Shown: positions 8,559 through 20,047, numbered from the stretch's first letter. The stretch is 64,000 bases of DNA from an uncultured Oxalobacter sp. (GCA_905202055.1 CAJKQK010000002.1:1-64000), one strand, 5' to 3'. Numbers and translations: made by a program. The notes: generated by a model from the sequence alone, not told the origin.

Positions 8559-10829
8559 TCAGGAAGCGTGCTCAAGCCTGGCGACTGAAAGGTCAAGCAG
8601 TTTCATGCCGTGTCGTCCAAAATTGATGTTCGCTCGAATATTCGTTCCCTGTCCTTCCAGACCGACGATGACACCTTCACCGAATTTGTGATGAAAAACG
8701 GTTTCACCAATACGCCATTCGCTGCTCTTGTTGAAAGTCGCGCCGGTCTGCACATCTGAAGCAGACAGCTCATTGAAACGCGCCTTTTCGTGTCGGGGAC
8801 TCAAATAGGGCGATTGTTTTTTCGGCGTCAACCATTTCATTGACTTGTCCGGCAGTTCGCCAACAAAGCGGGACGAGACGTTATACCGCATATGACCGTG
8901 TAACATGCGCGTCTGGGCATAACTCAGGTACAGCCGTTTTCGCGCACGGGTTATCGCGACATACATCAGCCGCCGCTCTTCCTCGAGACCGCCATCTTCT
9001 TTTGCACTGTTTTCATGTGGAAAAAGTCCTTCTTCCAGACCGGTAATGAAAACGGCATCGAATTCCAGCCCTTTGGCGGAGTGAACCGTCATCAACTGGA
9101 GCGCATCTTCTCCTTCCTGCGCCTGATTTTCTCCCGCTTCCAGCGAAGCGTGCGTCAAAAATGCCGACAACGGGGACATGATCATGGAAAGTGGTACATC
9201 CGCATTCATGACTTCATCGACAGTCAACATCGCATTTTCCCCGGCAGGGGTAACCGCTTCGGTCACCAGTGCCGGCGCTTCCTGCGAAAAACCTTCTTCC
9301 GACAGAAACAGCATGGCCGCCGAGACGAGCTGCTCAAGGTTCTCGAGCCTGTCCGCACCTTCCTTTTCCGTCTGGTAATGCAGCATCAGGCCGCTTTTTT
9401 CCAGCACGGTCTGGATAAGTGCCGGCAAATTCATCGACTGCACTTCGGCACGGATACTCTGGATCAGCCTGATAAACGATCCCAGTGCCGTACCCCCCTT
9501 TCCGGAGACATATGGAATGGCTTCATAAAGTGAAATGTCGTGCATTCGCGCCATTTCCTGCAGATTCTCGATCGTCCGTGCACCGATACCACGTGTCGGA
9601 AAATTGACGACACGAAGGAAAGCCGCATTATTGGCCGGATTGTCGATCAGTTGCAAGTAAGCGATGGCATGCTTGATTTCGGCCCGTTCGAAGAAGCGAA
9701 GGCCGCCATAAACCCGATAGGGGATACCTGCGCTGAAAAGTCCATGTTCGATCACACGTGACTGGGCATTGGAACGATAGAGAATGGCGATTTCCTTTCG
9801 TTTAATCCCTTCCCGTACCAGATGGTTGACCTCTTCCAGAATCCATTGCACCTCGTTCAGGTCGGATGGCGCTTCGCAAATCCGGATCGGTTCACCATCC
9901 CCGGCATCGGTATGCAGATTTTTGCCCAGACGGTTCCGGTTGTGTGCAATCAGGGTATTGGCCGCTTCAAGAATATTGCCATGAGAACGGTAATTCTGCT
10001 CCAGCCTGATCAGGTTCTGTACATTGAAATCCTGCTGGAAAGACAGCATATTGCCGACATTTGCCCCACGGAAAGCGTAAATGCTCTGGTCGTCATCACC
10101 TACCGCGAAAATGGACGAATCATTCCCCGCCAAAAGCTTCAGCCATTTGTACTGCAAATTATTTGTGTCCTGAAACTCATCCACCAGAATATGCCGGAAA
10201 CGATCCTGATAATGTTCCCGCAAGGTCTGGTTCCGTTCCAGAAGCTCGTAACTTCTGAGCAGCAACTCGGCGAAATCGACGACACCTTCCCGCTGGCACT
10301 GGTCCTCGTAAAGACTGTACAACTCGACCATCTTGCGTTCGTAGTCATCCTGTGGCTCGACATGCGATGCACGATAGCCGCTTTCCTTCGCGTGATTGAT
10401 GAAATAAACCAGATTGCGCGGAGGGTATTTGTCGTCGTCGATATTGTTCGTCTTCAAAAGGCGCTTGACGGTCGATAACTGGTCCTGTGAATCCAGAATA
10501 TTGAAGGATTGCGGCAAGGCGGCATCCTGATAATGCGTTCTCAAAAGACGGTTGCACAAGCCGTGGAATGTCCCGATCCACATGCCCCGCGCATTGACCG
10601 GAAACATGACTGAAAGGCGCGACAACATTTCCTTTGCCGCCTTGTTCGTGAAAGTGACAGCCATAATGCCGGAAGTCGACACCTGTCCCGTTTTCAATAG
10701 CCAAGCGATCCGGGTCGTCAGGACACGCGTCTTTCCCGAACCGGCGCCAGCCAGAATCAATGCGGATTGGGAAGGTAACGTAACAGCAGCGAGCTGTTCG
10801 GGATTGAGATTGTCAAGAATGGTATCCAT
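8559..10829 (-). CDS. uvrD: DNA helicase II, UvrD
   Basis: Superfamily 1A 3'-5' helicase of 756 residues acting in nucleotide excision and mismatch repair. The Walker A motif AGAGSGKT is at 27-34. Motif II is VDEFQDTN, motif III GDDDQSIYAFRGA, and late motifs include MTVHSAKGLEFD and VAITRARKRLYLSYA. The C-terminal tail (WRIGETVFHHKFGEGVIVGLEG) is the UvrD/PcrA Tudor-like end that contacts RNA polymerase, which favours UvrD over Rep. It stands alone on the minus strand between rfaE1 and cls. Confidence 0.95.
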   Translation of the reverse strand: MDTILDNLNPEQLAAVTLPSQSALILAGAGSGKTRVLTTRIAWLLKTGQVSTSGIMAVTFTNKAAKEMLSRLSVMFPVNARGMWIGTFHGLCNRLLRTHYQDAALPQSFNILDSQDQLSTVKRLLKTNNIDDDKYPPRNLVYFINHAKESGYRASHVEPQDDYERKMVELYSLYEDQCQREGVVDFAELLLRSYELLERNQTLREHYQDRFRHILVDEFQDTNNLQYKWLKLLAGNDSSIFAVGDDDQSIYAFRGANVGNMLSFQQDFNVQNLIRLEQNYRSHGNILEAANTLIAHNRNRLGKNLHTDAGDGEPIRICEAPSDLNEVQWILEEVNHLVREGIKRKEIAILYRSNAQSRVIEHGLFSAGIPYRVYGGLRFFERAEIKHAIAYLQLIDNPANNAAFLRVVNFPTRGIGARTIENLQEMARMHDISLYEAIPYVSGKGGTALGSFIRLIQSIRAEVQSMNLPALIQTVLEKSGLMLHYQTEKEGADRLENLEQLVSAAMLFLSEEGFSQEAPALVTEAVTPAGENAMLTVDEVMNADVPLSMIMSPLSAFLTHASLEAGENQAQEGEDALQLMTVHSAKGLEFDAVFITGLEEGLFPHENSAKEDGGLEEERRLMYVAITRARKRLYLSYAQTRMLHGHMRYNVSSRFVGELPDKSMKWLTPKKQSPYLSPRHEKARFNELSASDVQTGATFNKSSEWRIGETVFHHKFGEGVIVGLEGQGTNIRANINFGRHGMKLLDLSVARLEHAS

Positions 10830-11031
10830 AAGCGATATTATCCTGTAAATGAACGATGATTGCTTGGCATTTCATTTCAACAATAAGCAAAACAGCTAAA
10901 GTAATCCTGAAATATCATGACGAGGGAAAGTCCATTTATCAATTTGCAGTTGCGGGAGGTATGATACTGTTTGCGCAAATTGTCATGCCGAATTGCCAAA
11001 TTACATCTTATGCCCTGTCTGAATCGGAACC

Positions 11032-12498
11032 ATGTTTCCTTACATTGAACTGTTCGGTTTTTCATCGACAGCCCATTCTTTGCTGAAATGGGTGGGCCTG
11101 GCATGGCTCCTTTATATCGTTTGCCTCTCTGTCTGGATCATTCTCCAGAAAAGGGCGCCTGTATCGACCCTCTCATGGATTTTCGCCCTGGCATTCATTC
11201 CTTACGGCGGCTTCATCATTTACCATTTTTTCGGGCCGCAAAAACTCAAGCGCCAGCAATTCAGGCGCCTGCTTTCGAAAACGGCCCTGAAAGAACATTC
11301 CAACATGTTGCAGGTGCGCAATCACATACTGGCAACCAGCACTCATTCAACCGAGTTGATGCAACTGTCGAACATGATCCGTACCACAACAGGCTTTCCC
11401 CTCACGACAGCCAGGTCGCTGCGACTGCTCGTCGATGGCGAACAAACTTTCACCGCCATCCTGGAAGCCGTTGCGAATGCCACGCATCACATTCATCTGG
11501 AATATTACATTTACGACCCGGACGAGATTGGCATGACCCTGCGCGATCTGCTCATCACGAAAGCGGAAGAAGGCGTCAAGGTTCGTCTCCTTGTCGATGG
11601 TATCGGTTCGTCACGGCTGAAAAAAGCGTTCATCTATCCCCTGATACAGGCCGGTGTCGAATTTGCATTTTTCCATAAACCGCACATTTCCCAGTTGATG
11701 AAACCCCTAGTCAATTTGCGGACTCACCGCAAGATCGTCATATGCGACGGACTTGTCGGGTTTACGGGCGGCCTTAACATTACCGATCAGGAAGACGAAC
11801 GGGTTCATACAAATGCCTATCATGACACCCACCTCGAATTGACCGGGAATGCCGTCCATTGGCTGCAGATGGTTTTCATGGAAGACTGGGTTTATGCCGC
11901 AAAACAGAATTACATCCCCGATATAGCGACTTATTTCCCCTTGCAGGCATCCGGACCTTACCCCGTCCAGATTGTCGCTTCAGGACCAGATAACGACTGG
12001 GAGATCATTCACCGCATCTACCTGAACATGATTTACGGTGCCAAAAAAAGGATATGGCTGACCACTCCTTATTTCGTCCCGACAGAAGCGACCCTTTTTG
12101 CCCTGACGTCAGCCGCATTGAAGGGCATCGATGTCCGTCTGCTTGTCCCGAAAATGAGCGATTCGCATCTGGTCACGGCAGCCGCCCGGTCCTATTTCGA
12201 CGAGATGATGCGTGCCGGCGTGAAAATCTGGGAATATGATGGCCGCATGCTGCATTCCAAGACTATCGTCGTGGATCACCACTACAGCCTGATCGGGACT
12301 GCCAACTTCGACGCTCGTAGTTTCCGGCTGAATTTTGAAGTTTGCGTAGCAGCCTATGGCCCGAAACTGGCCGACATGCTCTCTGCGCAATTCGAAACCG
12401 ATCTGCTTCCTTCTGTACGCGTATCCAGAACACGCTTTCTCTCGTTGCCAAGAAAGATGTTCGAAGCGACGGCACGACTGTTTTCACCTCTGCTCTAA
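11032..12498 (+). CDS. cls: Cardiolipin synthase (ClsA type)
   Basis: 488-residue membrane phospholipase-D-family enzyme making cardiolipin from two phosphatidylglycerols. Two N-terminal membrane helices (about 17-38 and 46-66) are followed by two HKD catalytic motifs: His232-Lys234-Asp239 (HRKIVICD) and His408-Lys410-Asp415 (HSKTIVVD). The order helices-HKD-HKD and length match ClsA. It is divergent from uvrD across 202 bp and monocistronic as far as can be seen. A second, shorter family member (clsB) is present at 48.6 kb. Confidence 0.9.
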   Translation: MFPYIELFGFSSTAHSLLKWVGLAWLLYIVCLSVWIILQKRAPVSTLSWIFALAFIPYGGFIIYHFFGPQKLKRQQFRRLLSKTALKEHSNMLQVRNHILATSTHSTELMQLSNMIRTTTGFPLTTARSLRLLVDGEQTFTAILEAVANATHHIHLEYYIYDPDEIGMTLRDLLITKAEEGVKVRLLVDGIGSSRLKKAFIYPLIQAGVEFAFFHKPHISQLMKPLVNLRTHRKIVICDGLVGFTGGLNITDQEDERVHTNAYHDTHLELTGNAVHWLQMVFMEDWVYAAKQNYIPDIATYFPLQASGPYPVQIVASGPDNDWEIIHRIYLNMIYGAKKRIWLTTPYFVPTEATLFALTSAALKGIDVRLLVPKMSDSHLVTAAARSYFDEMMRAGVKIWEYDGRMLHSKTIVVDHHYSLIGTANFDARSFRLNFEVCVAAYGPKLADMLSAQFETDLLPSVRVSRTRFLSLPRKMFEATARLFSPLL

Positions 12499-12874
12499 AA
12501 GCGTTGATTCATTCAGTTTTCATTCCTGCCTGCTTTCCCGAAAACTGCCGGCAATCACTTTGATGCCCCGTCAAACCCGTATTTCCGCCCTTGACGCCAA
12601 CCTACTCAAATAAACATTCCTGAGTGCGCACGATTCTGTCATTTTCTTATAAGAACAAGATAAAACCATAAAAAACATAAACATGAAGCCATTAATGAAA
12701 TGGCCATACAAATTATCTATAAATGTTGAATATACCCAACATAAACAATGAATTTCTGCCATCCATATTAAATATTGTCAATATAGCAATCTATTTCCGG
12801 ATCCCGATGTTATAGTGAAATGTTATAAATTAACAAAAACGTTTAACAACGCAATTCATCGAGAAATGATATTA
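12499..12874. other. AT-rich intergenic spacer before the autotransporter
   Basis: 376 bp without a convincing gene. From about 12650 the composition turns markedly AT-rich (runs such as TTATAAGAACAAGATAAAACCATAAA split by short GC patches), unlike the flanking genes. TATAGT near 12810 could be a -10 box, but no matching -35 is clear. GAGAAA at 12861-12866 is the ribosome binding site of the next gene. Confidence 0.6.
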
Positions 12875-15244
12875 ATGAAAAAGCCTCTTCTTTCCCTGCT
12901 GATAAGCCTTCTTTTTGTACCAGCCACACCGGTTCTGGCTGAAAATATCCACTATGACGGAACCGATAGCGGAATGCTTGGGACCGATCCGTTTTTCAAC
13001 ACTCCGGACAGTCTTTTACCGCATGGTTTTTCCGGTAATACGGTTATTGTCGATGCCCCCGGCTACACGATCGGCGGTCATGTTATTGGTGGTGTCAGTG
13101 AGGTCCACGATAATGTAACAGGCAATACTGTCATTCTCAAAAAGGGTACGATCAATCAAAATGTTTTCGGTGGTGTCAGTACGTACGCTCTCGTTATGTA
13201 TAACGCCGTTACCATTGCGGGCGGCAAAGTTAACGGAAGCGTCATTGGGGGTGCAAGCACATACTCCACCGCAAACCTTAATACAGTCACCATGACAGGC
13301 GGCGAAGTGACCGGAAACCTTCAGGGAGGCGAAGGCTTTTTAGCGTCTATAGCAAATGGCAATACCGTCTCAATAACAGGCGGTAGTGTTGGCGGCAGTA
13401 TCTCAGGCGGAAAAGCGTCGTTTGGCATGACCAATAACAATACCGTGACGATGTCAGGCGGCAACGTTGCTTTCGATGTCTATGGCGGCTATACCCCCAA
13501 TGGGGATGAGGCCTCATATAACACGGTGTCCATAACAGGTGGTCAGGCCCGGAACATATATGGTGGCTACGGTAATGACGCCATAATGGAAAATAACAGG
13601 ATAACTGTAGCCGGAGGTCAAACTCACGGAAGTGTTTCCGGCGCATACAGCGCCAATGGTTCGGTGACGGATAATTCTGTATCGGTCTCCGGAGGACACA
13701 TAAGCGGAAATGTTTTCGGAGGCGATACATTGAACGCCATAGCCATGAACAACACAGTGACCGTATCTGGCGGCCAAATTGACGGAAATGTTGCGGGCGG
13801 AAGAAGTCAGAACGGTTCTGCTGTGGGCAATACGGTCAACTTGTCTGGTGGTACGATAAACGGGAGTGTGACAGGCGGTTACGAGCGACAAATTGGTGGC
13901 GATTCACTCCCTATAGGCAATGCGCCAGGCATATCACTCTTTGCAGGCAACGATTTTTTCACTGGCAATACCCTGAACGTGTCTAATCGTTTTTCCCTTT
14001 CAACCCTGAGCAATTTCCAGTATTTCAATTTCACCTTGCCTGCTGGCTTTCAGGCCGGCAGCGGGGATGCCCTGATCTCGGCGTCAAACGTCGAATTCGG
14101 TGGTACCAGCACTGTCAGCAGCATCAATTCAGCTCCGGGCGGTCGATCTTTTTCTGTGGGCGACACGGTTACCCTCATCAGTTCCGTCAGTCCGTTTACC
14201 AACAGCAGCCTTGCCACCAATACCGCACAGGGTACAAAAGGTTTCGCGTTACTGTACAACTGGGATCTCAATCTCGAACCGACTGCTCTGACCGCCACTC
14301 TTTCAGGCGCCACTGTCAATCCGCAATCACATGCCCTTCTGGCAGGCCGTGCCTCTGAACTGGCTCTTTTGAAACAGGGTGGCGATTTGCTGGCCTCACA
14401 GGCCCTTGAAAACATGGTCACCAGCGCCAAGGCTGGCAATAAAGGTTTCTTCGCCATGCAGGGTGGTCACAGCCGATATGAATCCGGTTCCAGTTTCGGA
14501 CTCGACAGTTTTACGCTCATGGCCGGGGCGTCTTGGGGGACAAAGGTAAATAGCGGCAATGACCTGTCCGGCGGTGTCTTTGTCGAAGCGGGAACGGGCA
14601 GCTACGATAGCAATAACAGCTTCACCAGTCTGGCTGCAGTCAAAAGCGACGGAAATGCCCATTATTTCGGTGCAGGTGCGATGGGAAACCTTGACTTCAA
14701 CAATGGATTTTCCATTGATGGTGCCGTTCGTGCCGGACGCATCAAATCCGACCTGAATACGGATCTTTATGCCGCAGGACAACGGGGATCGTATGACGAC
14801 ACGTCGAGTACCTATCTGGGAGCCCATTTTGGGGGCGCCTACAGACTGGCGATTTCACAGCAGGATCAGCTCAATACTTATGCCCGTTACAGCTGGACAC
14901 ATGTCAACAGCGACAATGTGACTGTTCTGGATGATCCATATCACTTTGACAGTGCGAATTCCCATCGGGTACGTGTCGGAACGAAATATGCAAGGACTTC
15001 CGGACTGTTCCAGCCTTATGCCGGTATTGCATATGAATACGAGTTTGACGGCAAATCCAGAGGGAATATCTACGGTTATGACATAAAGGCGATGAATCTG
15101 GGCGGCAGTACCTTTATCGGGGAACTGGGTGTTTCATGGTTTCCGACGAACAATGACAATCTGCGTCTGAATGTCACCCTGGAAGGTTTTGCCGGAAAAC
15201 GGGAAGGTGCCATGGGCAGCTTCAGACTCAATTACCGTTTCTGA
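12875..15244 (+). CDS. Autotransporter with repeated passenger and C-terminal beta-barrel
   Basis: 789 residues from ATG 12875, chosen for the GAGAAA site upstream and because it opens directly with a Sec signal peptide (MKKPLLSLLISLLFVPATPVLA, cleavage after residue 22). Residues 55-344 hold about eleven repeats of roughly 26 residues with the core NTVTxSGGxVxGxVxGG, a pattern expected to fold as a beta-solenoid. After a linker, about the last 270 residues (from NKGFFAMQGGHSRYESG) have alternating aromatic strands and end in LNYRF with a terminal Phe, as in type Va secretion barrels. The passenger probably reaches the cell surface; I see no protease, lipase or RGD motif, so its function is unknown. 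It stands alone and ends at a terminator. Confidence 0.85.
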   Translation: MKKPLLSLLISLLFVPATPVLAENIHYDGTDSGMLGTDPFFNTPDSLLPHGFSGNTVIVDAPGYTIGGHVIGGVSEVHDNVTGNTVILKKGTINQNVFGGVSTYALVMYNAVTIAGGKVNGSVIGGASTYSTANLNTVTMTGGEVTGNLQGGEGFLASIANGNTVSITGGSVGGSISGGKASFGMTNNNTVTMSGGNVAFDVYGGYTPNGDEASYNTVSITGGQARNIYGGYGNDAIMENNRITVAGGQTHGSVSGAYSANGSVTDNSVSVSGGHISGNVFGGDTLNAIAMNNTVTVSGGQIDGNVAGGRSQNGSAVGNTVNLSGGTINGSVTGGYERQIGGDSLPIGNAPGISLFAGNDFFTGNTLNVSNRFSLSTLSNFQYFNFTLPAGFQAGSGDALISASNVEFGGTSTVSSINSAPGGRSFSVGDTVTLISSVSPFTNSSLATNTAQGTKGFALLYNWDLNLEPTALTATLSGATVNPQSHALLAGRASELALLKQGGDLLASQALENMVTSAKAGNKGFFAMQGGHSRYESGSSFGLDSFTLMAGASWGTKVNSGNDLSGGVFVEAGTGSYDSNNSFTSLAAVKSDGNAHYFGAGAMGNLDFNNGFSIDGAVRAGRIKSDLNTDLYAAGQRGSYDDTSSTYLGAHFGGAYRLAISQQDQLNTYARYSWTHVNSDNVTVLDDPYHFDSANSHRVRVGTKYARTSGLFQPYAGIAYEYEFDGKSRGNIYGYDIKAMNLGGSTFIGELGVSWFPTNNDNLRLNVTLEGFAGKREGAMGSFRLNYRF
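13037..13906 (+). repeat. Eleven in-frame ~78-bp repeats in the autotransporter passenger
   Basis: Units begin with N-T/A-V and contain SGG or TGG, then a GG about nine residues later. Examples start at NTVTMTGGEVTGNLQGG, NTVSITGGSVGGSISGG and NTVTVSGGQIDGNVAGG. The period is about 26 residues and units differ in the linker. They are diverged at DNA level, so this is an old expansion rather than a fresh slippage array. The first unit (residue 55) and the sixth and seventh are the most degenerate. Confidence 0.8.
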
Positions 15245-15267
15245 TTCAGGCACTCACAAAAGAAAAT

Positions 15268-15292
15268 GGGATGCAGATGCATCCCTTTTTTT
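15268..15292. terminator. Terminator between the autotransporter gene and thiE
   Basis: GGGATGC (15268-15274), loop AGAT, GCATCCC (15279-15285), then seven T. On the minus strand the hairpin is followed by ATTTTC, so it may also end the thi operon, which finishes at 15312. Confidence 0.88.
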
Positions 15293-15311
15293 CTTAGCGA
15301 ATGACTTTGCC

Positions 15312-15923
15312 CTACTTGAAAAGCCTGACGAACTCACGTGCAGCGGTTTCCGGATCATCCTGGAAATAAACGCCACTGACGACCGCGACCATTTCAGCCC
15401 CTTTTGCCACCAGCGGCGCACCTTTTTCAACGTCCATGCCACCGATGACGCAAACTGGCATTTCAGGCTGTTCTTTTTTCCATTCGGATACGATATCCAG
15501 CGGAGTCGTCACAGGATATTTTTTCACACGGGATGGATAAAAACCACCGAATGCAACATAGGTAGCGCCGTCATGAGTCGCGGAACGCGCCAGATTCAAA
15601 TCGCCATAACAGGATGCACCGACGATCTTGTCCGGCCCGACAGCGGCGCGGACTTTCTTGACTGGTGCATCCATACCGCCGACATGAATGCCGTCCGCGT
15701 CCAGTTCCAGACACAAGTCGACGTAATCGTTGATGATGAACGGCTTGTTATATTTTTTGCAGACGGCCTGAAGCGCTTTCGCCTGTTCCAGACGCAATTC
15801 CGGGCCAGCCGTCTTGTGACGGTATTGCACGATTTCAGCACCGCCTTTCAAAGCCTTTTCGGTCACGTCGACCATCCTGGCGGTATCATCCCAATCGGGA
15901 GTGACTATATAAAGACCTTTCAT
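15312..15923 (-). CDS. thiE: Thiamine-phosphate synthase
   Basis: Joins hydroxymethylpyrimidine diphosphate and thiazole phosphate to thiamine phosphate. 203 residues from ATG 15923, preceded by GGATGAGGA; a longer in-frame reading back to 16034 lacks family resemblance. The TIM-barrel signatures are visible: VQYRHK near residue 31, PFIINDYVDL, DADGIHVGG, and the phosphate-binding GASCYG and VIGGM segments. Last gene of the thi operon, 76 bp after thiD. Confidence 0.93.
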   Translation of the reverse strand: MKGLYIVTPDWDDTARMVDVTEKALKGGAEIVQYRHKTAGPELRLEQAKALQAVCKKYNKPFIINDYVDLCLELDADGIHVGGMDAPVKKVRAAVGPDKIVGASCYGDLNLARSATHDGATYVAFGGFYPSRVKKYPVTTPLDIVSEWKKEQPEMPVCVIGGMDVEKGAPLVAKGAEMVAVVSGVYFQDDPETAAREFVRLFK

Positions 15924-15999
15924 CGATTCCTCATCCTTTTTCAATAAAGCTTCATTCAAACAAACAGGCGTTACTTTAACAAACTTCGCTACAAAACTC

Positions 16000-16803
16000 T
16001 CAGCAAACATGACGCCCCGGAATTTTCTGACCATCAGCGATGAAAAAGGCTTTTGCCAGTGAAGTCTGGGTCAACTCCTGTCCTTTTTCCAGAGCGGCTT
16101 CCATCGATATTCCGCAAGCGAGATATCCTGCAATCGCCGACGCCAGCGTACATCCCGTCCCGTGGAATTCACCCGCGATCCGAGCCCATTTCCATTCTTT
16201 CGAACCGCGGTTGGTAAACCAGCAATTGACGACTGAGTTTGCGTCATTGCCGTGGCCACCTTTGATCAGGACATCTTTTGCACCGAGAGACAAAAGATAT
16301 TTTGCCTGTTCCCCGATATCGTCCGATTTCGGAAACAAACGTTCGGCTTCCGGCAAATTCGGCGTAATGAGTGTCGCCAGACCAATCAGGGGAGACAGTG
16401 CATATTCCGGCAAGCCTTCAGACAAGGCAAAACCATGACCACTTCCCAGAACGGTATCCAGAACAACTGGCAAATCAGGCTGTTTTTGCCTCAAACGCCT
16501 GATGATACCGGCAATCACCTCGGCATTGGCCCGATTGCCGACAATACCGATCTTGACGGCCGCGACCGGTATCTTTTGAAGCAAAACCTCTGCCTGTCGG
16601 ACAATAATGTCTGCCTCTACCGGATTGACGGCATAGACCTTGTCGTTATCCTGAACGGTCAGGGCGGTAATCACGGAAAGCGCATGTGCACCCGCTGCAC
16701 CAATAGCCTCGATATCGGCCTGAATGCCCGCGCCGCCACTCGGATCGAGCCCGGAAAAAACAAGCACACATGGACGTGACCGGCTGGAACTGGATTCATT
16801 CAT
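16000..16803 (-). CDS. thiD: Hydroxymethylpyrimidine/phosphomethylpyrimidine kinase
   Basis: Ribokinase-like enzyme phosphorylating HMP and then HMP-P to HMP-PP. 267 residues. SGLDPSGGAGIQAD (17-30) forms the substrate site, ITPNLPEAE is the conserved central motif, and HGTGCTLASAIA carries the anion hole and catalytic cysteine of the family. It lies 91 bp downstream of thiG, separated by an intercistronic hairpin, and 76 bp before thiE. Confidence 0.94.
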   Translation of the reverse strand: MNESSSSRSRPCVLVFSGLDPSGGAGIQADIEAIGAAGAHALSVITALTVQDNDKVYAVNPVEADIIVRQAEVLLQKIPVAAVKIGIVGNRANAEVIAGIIRRLRQKQPDLPVVLDTVLGSGHGFALSEGLPEYALSPLIGLATLITPNLPEAERLFPKSDDIGEQAKYLLSLGAKDVLIKGGHGNDANSVVNCWFTNRGSKEWKWARIAGEFHGTGCTLASAIAGYLACGISMEAALEKGQELTQTSLAKAFFIADGQKIPGRHVC

Positions 16804-16852
16804 TATCGGTATACCGGAAAAAGCTGTGGTATTTTATGGGTGAAACAGGTGA

Positions 16853-16876
16853 GCCAGCCCTCGCGAGAGGACTGGC
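16853..16876 (-). repeat. Intercistronic hairpin between thiG and thiD
   Basis: Arms GCCAG-C-CCTC and GAGG-A-CTGGC around a GCGA loop, nine pairs with one mismatch. No T-run follows on the minus strand, so it is more likely an mRNA-stability or processing element than a terminator. Confidence 0.5.
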
Positions 16877-16894
16877 CTTGATCACCAACCAAAA

Positions 16895-17686
16895 TCAGGC
16901 ATTGATGCGGCCCGCCATCGGTGAAGATGGCGAAGCGGCAAATTTTCTCGGGATACGACCGGCCAGGAAAGCTTCACGACCGGCTTCAACGGCCAGTTTC
17001 ATGGCACGTGCCATACGAATCGGGTCCTGTGCTCCGGCAATCGCCGTATTCATCAAAATACCGTCGCAACCCAGTTCCATCGCAATGGCAGCGTCGGAAG
17101 CGGTACCGACACCGGCATCGACGATGACCGGCACTTTCGTCTGTTCAATGATCAGGGACAGATTCCAGGGATTTAAAATACCCATGCCGGAACCGATCAG
17201 GGAGGCCAGAGGCATGATGGCGGCACACCCGATATCTTCCAGCATCTTCGCCTGAATCGGATCGTCACTGCAGTAAACCATCACGTCGAAACCGTCCTTG
17301 ACCAAAATCTCTGCCGCTTTGAGCGTTTCCGGCATATTCGGGAACAAGGTTTTTTCATCGCCAAGCACTTCCAGCTTGACCAGTTTATGGCCATTCAGCA
17401 ATTCGCGCGCCAGCTGAAGGGTATAAACCGCATCCTCGGCATTAAAACATCCTGCCGTATTCGGCAAAATGGTGTATTTGCTGGGTGGAACGGCATCCAG
17501 CAAACTCGGTGCATTCGGGTCCTGGCCGATGTTTACCCGACGGATCGCAACGGTAATGATATTGGCGCCACTGGCTTCGGTCGCTTCGCGAGTCTGATCC
17601 AGATCGCGATATTTTCCGCTCCCGACCAGAAGACGCGAATTATACGTTTTGCCGGCAATGGTAAGCCCCTGTTCCTGCTTGTTCAT
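16895..17686 (-). CDS. thiG: Thiazole synthase
   Basis: Forms the thiazole phosphate ring from deoxyxylulose 5-phosphate, a dehydroglycine and ThiS thiocarboxylate. 263 residues. The Schiff-base lysine is Lys104 in [16 protein letters not shown] (74-80), the phosphate-binding [12 protein letters not shown] and [14 protein letters not shown] are all present. The start has AAAAAGGAAGAACA upstream. Second-to-last group of the operon, 78 bp after thiS. Confidence 0.95.
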   Translation of the reverse strand: MNKQEQGLTIAGKTYNSRLLVGSGKYRDLDQTREATEASGANIITVAIRRVNIGQDPNAPSLLDAVPPSKYTILPNTAGCFNAEDAVYTLQLARELLNGHKLVKLEVLGDEKTLFPNMPETLKAAEILVKDGFDVMVYCSDDPIQAKMLEDIGCAAIMPLASLIGSGMGILNPWNLSLIIEQTKVPVIVDAGVGTASDAAIAMELGCDGILMNTAIAGAQDPIRMARAMKLAVEAGREAFLAGRIPRKFAASPSSPMAGRINA

Positions 17687-17715
17687 TGTTCTTCCTTTTT
17701 ACGGTTATTATCATC

Positions 17716-17741
17716 CGGCAAAGTTCCGCTGAACTTTGCCG
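17716..17741 (-). repeat. Intercistronic hairpin between thiS and thiG
   Basis: Perfect 11-bp inverted repeat CGGCAAAGTTC/GAACTTTGCCG with a four-base loop, in the 78-bp gap. It is not followed by a T-run on the minus strand. Likely a stabilising or processing structure within the thi mRNA. Confidence 0.65.
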
Positions 17742-17764
17742 CTCTTCATTTACCAGAAGACCTG

Positions 17765-17971
17765 TCAACCCCCGCCAATAGCACGCACCACTTCAACCTG
17801 ATCTGCCGGCTGAAGAACACAATGCATCCATGTTCTGCGCGCCATGATTTTCCGGTTAACGGCCACGGCTATCGCCAGATTCGGCAATTGCAAGGAATCG
17901 ACAAGGCTTTCAAGATTGGTCCCCTCTTCAATCTGGCAAGGGTCTCCGTTAAGAATAATCTCTATAGTCAT
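17765..17971 (-). CDS. thiS: Sulfur carrier protein ThiS
   Basis: 68-residue ubiquitin-like carrier whose C-terminal glycine is adenylated and converted to a thiocarboxylate, the sulfur source for thiazole. It has the beta-grasp start (MTIEIILNGD), the AVAVNRKIM strand, and ends in VRAIGGG; the last two glycines are the required ones, and three is slightly unusual. It starts three bases after the thiC stop. No ThiF-type activating enzyme is seen in the window. Confidence 0.93.
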   Translation of the reverse strand: MTIEIILNGDPCQIEEGTNLESLVDSLQLPNLAIAVAVNRKIMARRTWMHCVLQPADQVEVVRAIGGG

Positions 17972-17974
17972 ATA

Positions 17975-19897
<1,923 letters not shown>

Positions 19898-19965
19898 TTA
19901 AACATTTAACACTCATCCAGCTCAGGAATCTTATGAGGCGCAGGCGGAATTACCGCATGCACATT

Positions 19966-20047
19966 TTTCGCTTCCCTTCGCTGGCATTACCCAGATCAGG
20001 TTCAGAGGGTGTAATCTCGCCCGGCCTTTCGGCCAGAACCCCTAGCA
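19966..20047 (-). promoter_or_regulatory. TPP (thi-box) riboswitch upstream of thiC
   Basis: On the minus strand the aptamer reads from GCTAGGGG, through a GGCCGAAAGGCC variable hairpin and the CTCTGAACCTGATC core, to GGGTAATGCCAGCGAAGGGAAGC. These are the hallmarks of the thiamine diphosphate aptamer. No terminator with a U-run lies between it and thiC. A GCGGTAATTCCGC element follows, so control is more likely at translation start than by attenuation; that part is inference. Confidence 0.93.
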
